Source: Stictocephala bisonia
Taxonomy: Eukaryota; Arthropoda; Insecta; Hemiptera; Membracidae
Assembly (NCBI GenBank): GCA_035578905.1
Contig: JAQJVL010000084.1
Location: 479,001-543,000, forward strand
Reading direction: 5' to 3'
DNA: 64,000 nucleotides
Under the pieces are notes generated by a model. That model ran no database searches. It was not told where the DNA came from and saw only the letters and a program-made list of their open reading frames with translations. The translations under genes were made by a program, and so were the position numbers. Positions 11,469-22,968 of this stretch are shown in pieces (within the stretch, counting starts at the first letter, position 1; the number at the start of each line of letters is the position of its first letter).

Positions 11469-14400
11469 TGTGGAAATGGAAAGGGTGGGGTGAAAGTCTA
11501 GACAGTTCACACGTCATTAGTCAAGTTACAACACCACTATACTTGCTGATGGATGGCTTTAGTGTTTCTACCTTTGTTCGATGTGGAAATGGAAAGGGTG
11601 GGGTGAAAGTCTAGACAGTTCACACGTCATTAGTCAAGTTACAACTCCACTATACTTGCTGATGGATGGCTTTAGTGTTTCTACCTTTGTTCGATGTGGA
11701 AATGGAAAGGGTGGGGTGAAAGTCTAGACAGTTCACACGTCATTAGTCAAGTTACAACTCCACTATACTTGCTGATGGATGGCTTTAGTGTTTCTACCTT
11801 TGTTCGATGTGGAAATGGAAAGGTTGGGGTGAAAGTCTAGACAGTTCACACGTCATTAGTCAAGTTACAACTCCATTATACTTGCTGATGGATGACTTTA
11901 GTGTTTCTACCTTTGTTCGATGTGGAAATGGAAAGGGTGGGGTGAAAGTCTAGACAGTTCACACGTCATTAGTCAAGTTACAACTCCACTATACTTGCTG
12001 ATGGATGGCTTTCGTGTTTCTACCTTTGTTCGATGTGGAAATGGAAAGGGTGGGTTGAAAGTCTAGACAGTTCACACGTCATTAGTCAAGTTACAACTCC
12101 ACTATACTTGCTGATGGATGGCTTTAGTGTTTCTACCTTTGTTCGATGTGGAAATGGAAAGGGTGGGGTGAAAGTCTAGACAGTTCACACGTCATTAGTC
12201 AAATTACAACTCCACTATACTTGCTAATGGATGGCTTTAGTGTTTCTACCTTTGTTCGATGTGGAAATGGAAAGGGTGGGGTGAAAGTCTAGACAGTTCA
12301 CACGTCATTAGTCAAGTTACAACTCTACTATACTTGCTGATGGATGGCTTTAGTGTTTCTACCTTTGTTCGATGTGGAAATGGAAAGGGTGGGGTGAAAG
12401 TCTAGACAGTTCACACGTCATTAGTCAAGTTACAACTCCACTATACTTGCTGATGGATGGCTTTAGTGTTTCTACCTTTGTTGGATGTGGAAATGGAAAG
12501 GGTGGGGTGAAAGTCTAGACAGTTCACACGTCATTAGTCAAGTTACAACTCCACTATACTTTCTGACGGATGGCTTTAGTGTTTCTACCTTTGTTCGATG
12601 TGGAAATGGAAAGGCTGGGGTGAAAGTCTAGACAGTTCATACGTCATTAGTCAAGTTACAACTCTACTATACTTGCTGATGGATGGCTTTAGTGTTTCTA
12701 CCTTTGTTCGATGTGGAAATGGAAAGAGTGGGGTGAAAGTCTAGACAGTTCACACGTCATTAGTCACGCTACAACTCCACTATACTTGCTGATGGATGGC
12801 TTTAGTGTTTCTACCTTTGTTCGATGTGGAAATGGAAAGGGTGGGGTGAAAGTCTGGACAGTTCACACGTCATTAGACACGCTACAACTCCACTATACTT
12901 GCTGATGGATGGCGTAGTGTTTCTACCTTTGTTCGATGTGGAAATGGAAAGGGCGGGGTGAAAGTCTAGACAGTTCACACGTCATTAGTCAAGTTACAAC
13001 TCCACTATACTTGCTGATGGATGGCTTTAGTGTTTCTATCTTTGTTCGATGTGGAAATGGAAAGGGTCGGGTGAAAGTCTAGAAAGTTCACACGTCATTA
13101 GTCAAGTTACAACTCCACTATACTTGCTGATGGATGGCTTTAGTGTTTCTACCTTTGTTGGATGTGGAAATGGAAAGGGTGGGGTGAAAGTCTAGACAGT
13201 TCACACGTCATTAGTCAAGTTACAACTCTACTATACTTGCTGATGGATGACTTTAGTGTTTCTAACTTTGTTCGATGTGGAAATGGAAAGGGTGGGGTGA
13301 AAGTCTAGACAGTTCACACGTCATTAGTCAAGTTACAACTCCACTATACTTGCTGATGGATGGCTTTAGTGTTTCTACCTTTGTTGGATGTGGAAATGGA
13401 AAGGGTGGGGTGAAAGTCTAGACAGTTCACACGTCATTAGTCAAGTTACAACTCTACTATACTTGCTGATGGATGGCTTTAGTGTTTCTACCTTTGTTCG
13501 ATGTGGAAATGGAAAGGGTGGGGTGAAAGTCTAGACAGTTCACACGTCATTAGTCAAGTTACAACACTACTATACTTGCTGATGGATGGCTTTAGTGTTT
13601 CTAACTTTGTTCGATGTGGAAATGGAAAGGTGGGGTGAAAGTCTAGACAGTTCACACGTCATTAGTCAAATTACAACTCCACTACACTTGCTGATGGATG
13701 GCTTTCGTGTTTCTACCTTTGTTCGATGTGGAAATGGAAAGGGTGGGGTGAGAGTCTAGACATTTCACACGTCATTAGTCAAGTTACAACTACACTATAC
13801 TTGCTGATGGATGGCTTTAGTGTTTCTACCTTTGTTCGATGTGGAAATGGAAAGGGTGGGGTGAAAGTCTAGACAGTTCACACGTCATTAGTCAAATTAC
13901 AACTCCACTATACTTGCTGATGGATGGCTTTAGTGTTTCTACCTTTGTTCGATGTGGAAATGGAAAGAGTGGGGTGAAAGTCTAGACAATTCACACGTCA
14001 TTAGTCAAGTTACAACTCCATTATACTTGCTGATGGATGGCTTTCCTGTTTCTACCTTTGTTCGATGTGGAAAGGGAAAGGGTGGGGTGAAAGTCTGGAC
14101 AGTTCACACGTCATTAGTCACGCTACAACTCCACTATACTTGCTGATGGATGGCGTAGTGTTTCTACCTTTGTTCGATGTGGAAATGGAAAGGGTGGGGT
14201 GAAAGTCTAGACAGTTCACATGTCATTAGTCACGCTTCAAGTCCACTATACTTGCTGATGGATGGCTTTAGTGTTTCTACCTTTGTGCGATGTGGAAATG
14301 GAAAGGGTGGGGTGAAAGTCTAGACAGTTCACACGTCATTAGTCAAGTTACAACTCCATTATACTTGCTGATGGATGGCTTTAGTGTTTCTACCTTTGTT

Positions 14401-16860
14401 CGATGTGGAAATGGAAAGGCTGGGGTGAAAGTCTAGACAGTTCACACGTCATTAGTCAAGTTACAACTCCACTATACTTGCTGATGGATGGCTTTAGTGT
14501 TTCTATCTTTGTCCGATGTGGAAATGGAAAGGGTCGGGTGAAAGTCTAGAAAGTTCACACGTCATTAGTCAAGTTACAACTCCACTATACTTGCTGATGG
14601 ATTGCTTTAGTGTTTCTACCTTTGTTGGATGTGGAAATGGAAAGGGTGGGGTGAATGTCTAGACAGTTCACACGTCATTAGTCAAGTTACAACTCTACTA
14701 TACTTGCTGATGGATGGCTTTAGTGTTTCTACCTTTGTGCGATGTGGAAATGGAAAGGGTGGGGTGAAAGTCTAGACAGTTCACACGTCATTAGTCAAAT
14801 TACAACTCCACTATACTTGCTGATGGATGGCTTTCGTGTTTCTACCTTTGTTCGATGTGGAAATGGAAAGGGTGGGGTGAAAGTCTAGACATTTCACACG
14901 TCATTAGTCAAGTTACAACTCCACTATACTTGCTGATGGATGGCTTTCCTGTTTCTACCTTTGTTCGATGTGGAAATGGAAAGGGTGGGGTGAAAGTCTA
15001 GACAGTTCACATGTCATTAGTCACGCTTCAACTCCACTATACTTGCTGATGGATGGCTTTAGTGTTTCTACCTTTGTGCGATGTGGAAATGGAAAGGGTG
15101 GGGTGAAAGTCTAGACAGTTCACACTTCATTAGTCAAGTTACAACTCCATTATACTTGCTGATGGATGGCTTTAGTGTTTCTACCTTTGTTCGATGTGGA
15201 AATGGAAAGGCTGGGGTGAAAGTCTAGACAGTTCACACGTCATTAGTCAAATTACAACTCCACTATACTTGCTGATGGATGGCTTTAGTGTTTCTACCTT
15301 TGTTCGATGTGGAAATGGAAAGGGTGGGGTGAAAGTCTGGACAGTTCACACGTCATTAGTCACGCTACAACTCCACTATACTTGCTGATGGATGGCGTAG
15401 TGTTTCTACCTTTGTTCGATGTGGAAATGGAAAGGCTGGGGTGAAAGTCTAGACAGTTCACACGTCATTAGTCAAGTTACAACTCTACTATACTTGCTGA
15501 TGGATGGCTTTAGTGTTTCTACCTTTGTTCGATGTGGAAATGGAAAGGGTGGGGTGAAAGTCTACACAGTTCACACGTCATTAGTCAAGTTTCAACTCCA
15601 TTATACTTGCTGATGGATGACTTTAGTGTTTCTACCTTTGTTCGATGTGGAAATGGAATGGGTGGGGTGAAAGTCTAGACAGTTCACACGTCATTAGTCA
15701 AGTTACAACTCCACTATACTTGCTGATGGATGGCTTTAGTGTTTCTACCTTTGTTGGATGTGGAAATGGAAAGGGTGGGGTGAAAGTCTAGACAGTTCAC
15801 ACGTCATTAGTCAAGTTACAACTCTACTATACTTGCCGATGGATGGCTTTAGTGTTTCTACCTTTGTTCGATGTGGAAATGGAAAGGGTGGGGTGAAAGT
15901 CTAGACAGTTCACACGTCATTAGTCAAGTTACACCTCCACTATACTTGCTGATGGATGGCTTTAGTCTTTCTACCTTTGTTCGATGTGGAAATGGAAAGG
16001 GTGGGGTGGAAGTCTAGACAGTTCACACGTCATTAGTCAAATTACAACTCCACTATACTTGCTGATGGATGGCTTTAGTGTTTCTACCTTTGTTGGATGT
16101 GGAAATGGAAAGGGTGGGGTGAAAGTCTAGACAGTTCACACGTCATTAGTCAAGTTACAACTCTACTATACTTGCTGATGGATGGCTTTAGTGTTTCTAC
16201 CTTTGTTCGATGTGGAAATGGAAAGGGTGGGGTGAAAGTCTAGACAGTTCACACGTCATTAGTCAAGTTACAACTCTACTATACTTGCTGATGTATGGCT
16301 TTAGTGTTTCTACCTTTGTTCGATGTGGAAATGGAAAGGGTGGGGTGAAAGTCTAGACAGTTCACATGTCATTAGTCACGCTTCAACTCCACTATACTTG
16401 CTGATGGATGGCTTTAGTGTTTCTACCTTTGTTCGATGTGGAAATGGAAAGGGTGGGGTGAAAGTCTAGACAGTTCACACGTCATTAGTCAAGTTACAAC
16501 TCCATTATACTTGCTGATGGATGGCTTTAGTGTTTCTACCTTTGTTCGATGTGGAAATGGAAAGGGTGGGGTGAAAGTCTAGACAATTCACACGTCATTA
16601 GTCAAGTTACAACTCCATTATACTTGCTGATGGATGGCTTTCCTGTTTCTACCTTTGTTAGATGTGGAAATGGAAAGGGTGGGGTGAAAGTCTAGACAGT
16701 TCACACGTCATTAGTCACGCTACAACTCCACTATACTTGCTGATGGATGGCTTTAGTGTTTCTACCTTTGTTCGATGTGGAAATGGAAAGAGTGGGGTGA
16801 AAGTCTAGACAGTTCACACGTCATTAGTCAAGTTACAACTCCACTATACTTGCTGATGGA
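11469..16860 (+). repeat. 113-bp satellite array, about 48 copies
   Basis: Head-to-tail 113-bp units starting ATGTGGAAATGGAAAGGGTG and containing GTCTAGACAGTTCACACGTC and CTTGCTGATGGATGGCTTTA. Adjacent units differ by a few substitutions. Marked variants recur at regular spacing: the two-base deletion GGATGGCGTAGTG appears near 12911, 14152 and 15394, that is every 1241-1242 bp or 11 units. This indicates higher-order repeat structure. The recurrent 64-codon ORFs at 12711, 13952 and 15194 are the same shadow frame in successive higher-order copies, not genes. The array begins within ordinary DNA and ends at 16860 in mid-unit. Confidence 0.97.
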
Positions 16861-16944
16861 TATGCTAGTTACTGATTTGTGTAGTGATAACTGAAACATA
16901 TCATATATTTATTACAACTGATCAAACCCCCTTTTATTTGAACT

Positions 16945-17172
16945 ATAATTATATTTAAGGAGAGCCCAATCTCCTTCTTAACCTTACTCTGCTCATTCCT
17001 CATAGACTATTGATTAGTGCGAGGAACTTATTTAGACAGAGTAAGAAGGCGAACTAGTACAGTACAAGGTGAATATTACTGATAAATACTTCCAGTCTAG
17101 GTCGGATTCGAACCAGGGTTATCTCTAACCCAAGCTCTAAAGCCTAAGACCGCTCGGCCACCGGCTCGCCTA
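16945..17172 (-). mobile_element. tRNA-derived SINE, family B
   Basis: Read on the minus strand, the 5' end at 17170 has a tRNA-like head with an A box (GTGGCCGAGCGGTC) and a perfect B box (GGTTCGAATCC) at normal tRNA spacing, resembling a leucine/serine-type head. A body follows with landmarks GTACTGTACTAGTTCGCC and CAATAGTCTATGAGG and a TTAAGAAGGAGATTGGGCTC end. The copy at 29540-29793 is similar and has a poly(A) tail. Transcription by RNA polymerase III and mobilisation by a LINE are expected for this class. Confidence 0.85.
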
Positions 17173-18600
17173 AGGCCGGTTGTAAATTTTAGAGTGTACA
17201 CAAATTTATTTCTAAGAGGCAAGGAAGTAACTTATTGTTTTTCTTTACAAACATGTTTTGAAATTAAAATGTGTAACATGTACATTAGCATCTACAAAAA
17301 TAGCATTATTTTTAGTACGGTAGATATAAAGTGAATATCCTCTTAGTTAAACTATTTTATTGTGTTAGGAACCGATCGAGTAAAAATATTGTTGCTTGTG
17401 TAAAATCAAGCAAAGCTTCAAGGCATCCAATACTAATTTACCAGTACTTACATGAATTATTGGTGAAAAATATTTTGATGCTTTATTACAATAAACTAGG
17501 CCTACTCTTACAATGGGGATCATTATATTTTTGAGTCAATGAAACTGTTCTGTCTGAATATTTACTGAATGAATATTCATACTAATTAGACGTAAATTTA
17601 CAAGAATAATCAAGAAACTTTAAAACTTCTGCCATTGTAATAATTTGACATTAATGATTAAACTTAAACTATATTTTTACTATTTTTTTCTAATATAAAA
17701 TTAAAGAAATAAGTTTTATTCGTAGATTTTTTGTAGAATTATTCAATAAATTTAAATATTTTCAAGTTATAATTTGATTCTATTATATTTCGATAAATAA
17801 TTTGTATCACATCTCCTTCATTACCTTCATTACAATTGTGTACAAACATACATTTTATTCGAAAACTAAGAATCCTTGATAAACAAGAGAGCTTAAAAGT
17901 GGAACACTTCTTGCCACGTTGACCTAGATCATAACACGATTCATCAGACAGCCCCAACTTTTGCTCCTGTATTTTTAAACTAGATGAAAAACAATGCAGT
18001 TGAATGCAACATGGATTTGTGAATTATCTATCAAAACCTCTAAGTATCCTTGGAAGCCTATTTCTTTAGCCAAACTATGATTCTACTTGAACAAGTTCTT
18101 ATCTATAAGACGCTTTGCCAAAACATGACTGTGGGGATAAAATGTGTACAGTCTGATATACATAAGTTGAGTAATTTTATTTGTCTCCCACAGAATAATA
18201 ACTACAGTTGTTCTATATTTATAGGCCTAGTTTAATATTTTTTTAATTTAAGGTTTACACTATGTAACGTTGAAATTCTTATAATTTTGTTAGATTATAT
18301 CCAAAACTTGGTGAAAGCAACTAACCAATTTTAAATTCATTGACTCCCCTCGGAAAATTCTCGAACATTTTTTAGCATATTTTCATGTCACGGTCCCTGT
18401 AAACCTTACTAATCCAGAAGAATATCATAACATTTGTATAGCTACGATTTCGAAAATAGAATTATGGGCTAGTAAATCTGAATTAAGTTTTTATAGCAGA
18501 GATAAGAACTTAAAAAGATTGAATTAATTTAAATATTTTATATAACTGCTATGCATATGTAAATAATAAATTCAATCATACGGAATTAAACGTTATCTTC
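17173..18600. other. AT-rich DNA, nothing recognised
   Basis: Three short ORFs (17331-17534 and 18050-18235 plus; 17739-17957 minus) lack recognisable domains, good start contexts or splice signals. No repeats seen. Confidence 0.5.
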
Positions 18601-18602
18601 AG

Positions 18603-19130
18603 AGAGCCAATCCTGGGGGGACGGGACGATTGCCACACATTTTTGGACCTTCTGCCCATGGCAGTATTGGCACAATCATTAGAGCGGAATAAGTAGGGTC
18701 AACTCGCCTGCTTGGAAAAGGCAGGATTGGCACAGTCGCTCGACCAGGTAGACGCCATCGAACGAGGGAAAACGGGAATTTTATTATTCCCGTCAACTCT
18801 GCGTGGCAGTCATTTGCCCGTGATATAACAAATTTTTAAATTTAAACCTCACGTTAGGTTAGGTTAGGTTAGGTTAGGTTAGGTTAGGTTAGGTTAGTTG
18901 CTTACTTCAATAAGCACCACAGCAGGGAATTTGCGGGGGCAAAAAAGTTCCCATTTTCCCGCATTCTGGCCACCTGGCTGCTACTACCTGGCCGGGTGGT
19001 GTGTGCCAATCGTGCCTTTCTGAAACTTACAGGTTGACCCTTCTTAATCCCCTCTAATGACTGTGCCAATCGTGCCATTCCAAATCGGCCAAAAATGTGT
19101 GCCAAACGTTCTACGGCCAATCCTGGTATT
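18603..19130. mobile_element. Fold-back element with TTAGG-repeat core
   Basis: The left arm (about 18603-18850) and right arm (about 18900-19130) are imperfect reverse complements. Left-arm blocks CACACATTTTTGG, ATTGGCACAATCATTAGAG, AAGTAGGGTCAAC and GAGGGAAAACGGGAA recur in order in the reverse complement of the right arm. The spacer between the arms is mainly the (TTAGG)n tract. No transposase is present, so if mobile it is nonautonomous. ORFs inside are shadows. A transcript would fold into a long hairpin. Confidence 0.75.
18854..18897 (+). repeat. (TTAGG)n interstitial telomere-type repeat
   Basis: Eight perfect TTAGG pentamers plus TTAG. TTAGG is the ancestral insect telomere repeat. 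The tract sits at the centre of an inverted repeat inside the window, so it is interstitial and not a chromosome end. Confidence 0.95.
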
Positions 19131-19134
19131 GTGT

Positions 19135-19795
19135 ATGTGAGTTAAGTCTTGATCAAACAGGTGAATATTAAATTAAAATGATACAAATAAAGTTTTTGGT
19201 ATTATGTTTATTTTGCACACTCCTGATATAAAATACCATCACTAAACAATAATTAATATAAACAATAAACAAACCCCTAATTACAAATTGAGTTTCATTA
19301 CTATAACTATTAGCTTCAGATAATAGTTAAATATAAGTTTAGAAACTTTTTAATTGAAGGTAATTAAATGTTAGAAAAGTTGGGGAGCAGCATCATAAAA
19401 ACTTAAGTACTACATAGTCTATGTCTCCTTATCTATGATTATATTGGTGTCCGTTAACTTTGTTGTTGATGACAAACTAAAGACCAAAAGATTGTCTTTA
19501 TAATTTATGTCATTAATTTAAAAAATGTTATGTAATTCAATATACTGATACACTGACTGGAATTTCACAAAATGATCAACTAGAAGATACCCCTGTAATC
19601 AGTACACTCGTGTCTTTGTCTTCGCGCTCGATCTCTAGCTAGAGGCTGTATTAAAAACATATAGAATATTTAAAACAACAGAACAATCATTTTATATTTT
19701 TTTGTATAATAGCTGTGTTTAATTATGACAGTAAACGTCACACAACACATATGTATTACAATATAAGCACAAAATGCACAAATGTATTACAATAT
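19135..19795. other. AT-rich DNA, nothing recognised
   Basis: No ORF or element that I can support. From about 19745 a short direct duplication of a TGTATTACAATATAAG word precedes the Penelope-like remnant. Confidence 0.5.
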
Positions 19796-19799
19796 AAGT

Positions 19800-20560
19800 A
19801 CAAAATGCACAAATATTATGGTGATCTATTTCGGTGAACCACGCAAACCTTCCTCAGACCAGAGGAATTCACAAAAGAATGGAAAATGGTGTTCAACAGC
19901 TCAATTTATAGACCTATGATCACGTGACCCCATTGGCTGGAATCATCAAAATGGCGGCTGTTGTAATATTATGGTTAATCCATATTGGCTGTTCTTTTAT
20001 TCGCTGAAAATACATTACTAAACACTAATTCAGAATAAAAACTAACCTGTTCATTCATTAATTTATCACGATCCTTATATTTGTCTTTAAAAATAAATAA
20101 CTCTTCCCAAGCATTCATAATACGACCCTTCTTACAAACTTTTAGAATATCTACATTTTCATATATTTTATTCAAACTGTGGGTACAATTCAGAAGGTGT
20201 TTAGCTAGATTAGATCTTTCAGGTTTCTTTGTTTTTAAATGTAGAGACATGGTTTTTATATCTTTTGTTAAAATTTACAGTCTGACCTACGTAAAACACA
20301 TTACAATCATTACAGTTAATCCAATATATTCCTGAATTATTGTATTTTTCTTCACTTTCAATATTCGGGTGTAAAATGTTGGACATATTATTACAAGTCT
20401 TAAAAGCTACTGATGAATTGAATTTCTTAAATCTATTACCAACTCTTTGTGTAAACGGTCCATTGTAATGTAGGGATACATACTCCTTTTGTTCTTTGTC
20501 GGATATTTCTTTTTTAAGCGATGTTCATTTATCGTCCAGAATTTTATTTTCTTTTTTATT
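19800..20560 (-). mobile_element. Penelope-like element remnant, GIY-YIG endonuclease end
   Basis: On the minus strand from about 20540 to 20250 an open frame reads EYVSLHYNGPFTQ, then SGIYWINCNDC and VFYVGQT, followed by an R-x-x-x-H-like segment (RYKNH). This is the GIY-YIG nuclease arrangement (GIY, then CNVFYVGQT) of Penelope-like retroelements, preceded by the reverse-transcriptase C-terminal linker. At about 20250 the frame shifts into the 91-codon ORF 20250-19975, which contains the following SNLAKHLLNCTHS helix region and ends the protein. The reverse-transcriptase core is absent, so the copy is 5' truncated and frameshifted. The downstream segment to about 19800 holds a CTGAGGAAGG ... 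GGTTCACCGAAAT motif typical of such 3' ends. Confidence 0.75.
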
Positions 20561-20865
20561 CTACTTCCAATTACATCAATGATTGATGCCTTGTATCAAT
20601 TTGCAATAGCTATTGATTTTATTAGTGTAACTATTGCAGTAATTATTTTATTATGACTCAAGCGGTTTTAATCCACACTCAAAATACGCAATGTTTACAC
20701 CAACATAAATATAAACATAAAAAGTTGTTATAAAAATTAATAGAAACACTTTGTATCTTTCAAGGCTGGTTTACATTAATCGAGAAGGAGGGCGAGTAGA
20801 AAGGAGAGTTAAAACTCGACCATCAACTAGCATACAGTACATAGTGTGGAAAGTTGGACGAGTCG
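20561..20865. other. AT-rich DNA, nothing recognised
   Basis: Short unique-looking interval between the Penelope remnant and the 16-bp repeat. Confidence 0.5.
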
Positions 20866-20867
20866 AG

Positions 20868-20965
20868 TTAAAGGCGAGTCGAATTCGGGCGAGTCAAGTT
20901 ACGGGAGAGTCGAGTTACGGACGAGTCGAGTTACGGGCGAGTCGAGTTACGGGCGAGTTGAGTAA
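20868..20965 (+). repeat. 16-bp tandem repeat, CGAGTTACGGGCGAGT type
   Basis: Six to seven near copies of a 16-bp, CpG-rich unit, standing out sharply from AT-rich surroundings. The 92-codon ORF across it is a repeat shadow. Confidence 0.85.
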
Positions 20966-21618
20966 TTTCGGAAGCGAGACAGCCCCTCAACCTCTTTTGA
21001 GTACTCTCCCAATCCCCACCACTCTCTAACAACAGCTTACCATCAACTCGCTAAAAAATAAGTTCCCAAAGAGTATAAAAATTACTAGGTGTTAATATGA
21101 GAAATCACATTTACTATTTGGTGTCTTCCAACGCCATTTAAGTTAATAATATAGCAGATGAACTATGAGTATCTCTTCTCTTAATACAAATTATTTTGAA
21201 CAACTAACATTTCCTTTCACGAGAACAAATAAAATTGTCTGATAGGTAAAATATTCAATTTCAAGCCGATTACAACAACTTTAAATATTGTACATACTAA
21301 ATTATCTTGTTTTAATTTCCAAAGTGTATTAAAGAATTTAATTTTAAATTTAAATACGATAATTTATTTATAATTAAAAATTAGGAAAATATAACAAATT
21401 CAAGTAAGCTGTGTATATATACTCGTACATTCTATAAGAAAACAAAAATATAAAAGTGTAAGAAAGTTGAAATAATAAAACGAACAATAAGTTAAATGAA
21501 CCCAACATCATTAATTAATTGTTGTTAACTTGTTAACTTTCTACACAAATGTCTAAATAAATCAAAATTACAAATCCAACTAATCAGTAGGAATTGTTTT
21601 TATTGCCTACTAAATAGA
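20966..21618. other. AT-rich DNA, nothing recognised
   Basis: No coding potential or recognised repeat. Confidence 0.6.
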
Positions 21619-22968
21619 ATACGGGGCAATAGCTTCATAAATGCACTATCTGTAAAGGACTAGTCGAACGGTAAGTATATCCATAATACGAGGCAATAGA
21701 TTCATAAATGTGCTATCTGTAAAGGACTAGTCGAACGGTAAGTATATACATAATACGAGGCAATAGCTTCATAAATGCGCTATCTGTAAAGGACTAGTCG
21801 AACGGTAAGTATATCCATAATACGAGGCAATAGCTTCATAAATGTGCTATCTGTAAAGGACTAGTCGAACGGTAAGTATATCCATAATACGAGGCAATAG
21901 CTTCATAAATGCGCTATCTGTAAAGGACTAGTCGAACGGTAAGTATATCCATAATACGAAGCAATAGCTTCATAAATGCGCTATCTGTAAAGGGCTAGTC
22001 GAACGGTAAGTATGTCCATAATACGAGGCAATAGCTTCATAAATGCGCTATCTGTAAAGGGCTAGTCGAACGGTAAGTATATCCATAATACGAGGCAATA
22101 GCTTCATAAATGTGCTATCTGTAAAGGACTAGTCGAACGGTAAGTATATCCATAATACGAGGCAATAGCTTCATAAATGTGCTATCTGTGGTAAGTATAT
22201 CCATAATGCGAGGCAATAGCTTCATAAATGTCTATCTGTAAAGGACTAGTTCTAACGGTAAGTATATCCATAATACGAGACATAGCTTCATAAATGTGCT
22301 ATTCTGTAGAGGACTAGTCGGAAAGGTAAGGTATAGGATCCATAATACGAGGCAATAGCTTCAGTAAAGCTTGTGCTATCTTTAAAGGACTAGTCGAACG
22401 GTAAGTATATCCATAATACGAGGCAATAGCTTCATAAATCGCTATCTGTAAAGGACTAGTCGAACGGTAAGGTATAGTCCATAATACGAAGGCAGATAGC
22501 TTCATCAAATGTGCTATCTGTAAAGGACTAGTCGAACGGTAAGTATAGTCCATAATACGAGGCAATAGCTTCATAAATGTGCTAGTCTGTAAAGGAGCTA
22601 GTCTAACGGTAAGTATATCCATAATACGAGGCAATAGCTTCATAATGATGCTATCTTGTAAAGGACTAGTCGAACGGTAGAGTATATCCATAATACGAGG
22701 CAATAGCTTCATAAATGTGCTATCTGTAAAGGACTAGTCGAACGGTAAGTATGAGTCCATAATACGAGGCAATAGCTTCATAAATGTGCTATCTGTAGAA
22801 GGACTAGGTCGAACGGTAAGTATATCCATAATACGAGGCAAGTAGCTTCATAAATGTGCTATCTGTAAAGGACTAGTCGAAACGGTAAGTATATTCCATA
22901 ATACGAGGCAATAGCTTCATAAATGCGCAATCTGTAAAGGACTAGTCGAATGGTAAGTATATCCATAA
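21619..22968 (+). repeat. 67-bp tandem array, about 20 copies
   Basis: Unit contains GGCAATAGCTTCATAAATG, CTATCTGTAAAGGACTAGTC and AACGGTAAGTATATCCATAA. Units before about 22180 are almost identical and exactly 67 bp. Units from about 22180 to 22900 carry many single-base insertions, most of them G, and small deletions, scattered differently in each unit. That contrast suggests uncorrected sequencing error in part of the array. Each unit contains GGTAAGTAT, a near-perfect splice-donor-like word, but there is no evidence of splicing. The antisense 132-codon ORF at 22314-22712 is a shadow. Confidence 0.95.

Noticed and set aside
12711..15613. Repeated 64-codon ORFs in the 113-bp satellite
   Set aside because: The same shadow frame recurs with satellite periodicity and other units carry stops.
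18854..18897. Chromosome end
   Set aside because: The TTAGG tract is short, internal and flanked by inverted arms and ordinary DNA.
18599..19120. Two antisense ORFs of 65 and 72 codons
   Set aside because: They lie in the two arms of the fold-back element and mirror each other; no domain.
21619..22960. Series of real splice donors (GGTAAGTAT in every 67-bp unit)
   Set aside because: No open reading frame or acceptor accompanies them; the word is just part of the satellite unit.
21619..22968. CRISPR-like or other array with spacers
   Set aside because: Units are contiguous with no unique spacers, and the host is eukaryotic. The same applies to the 72- and 113-bp arrays.
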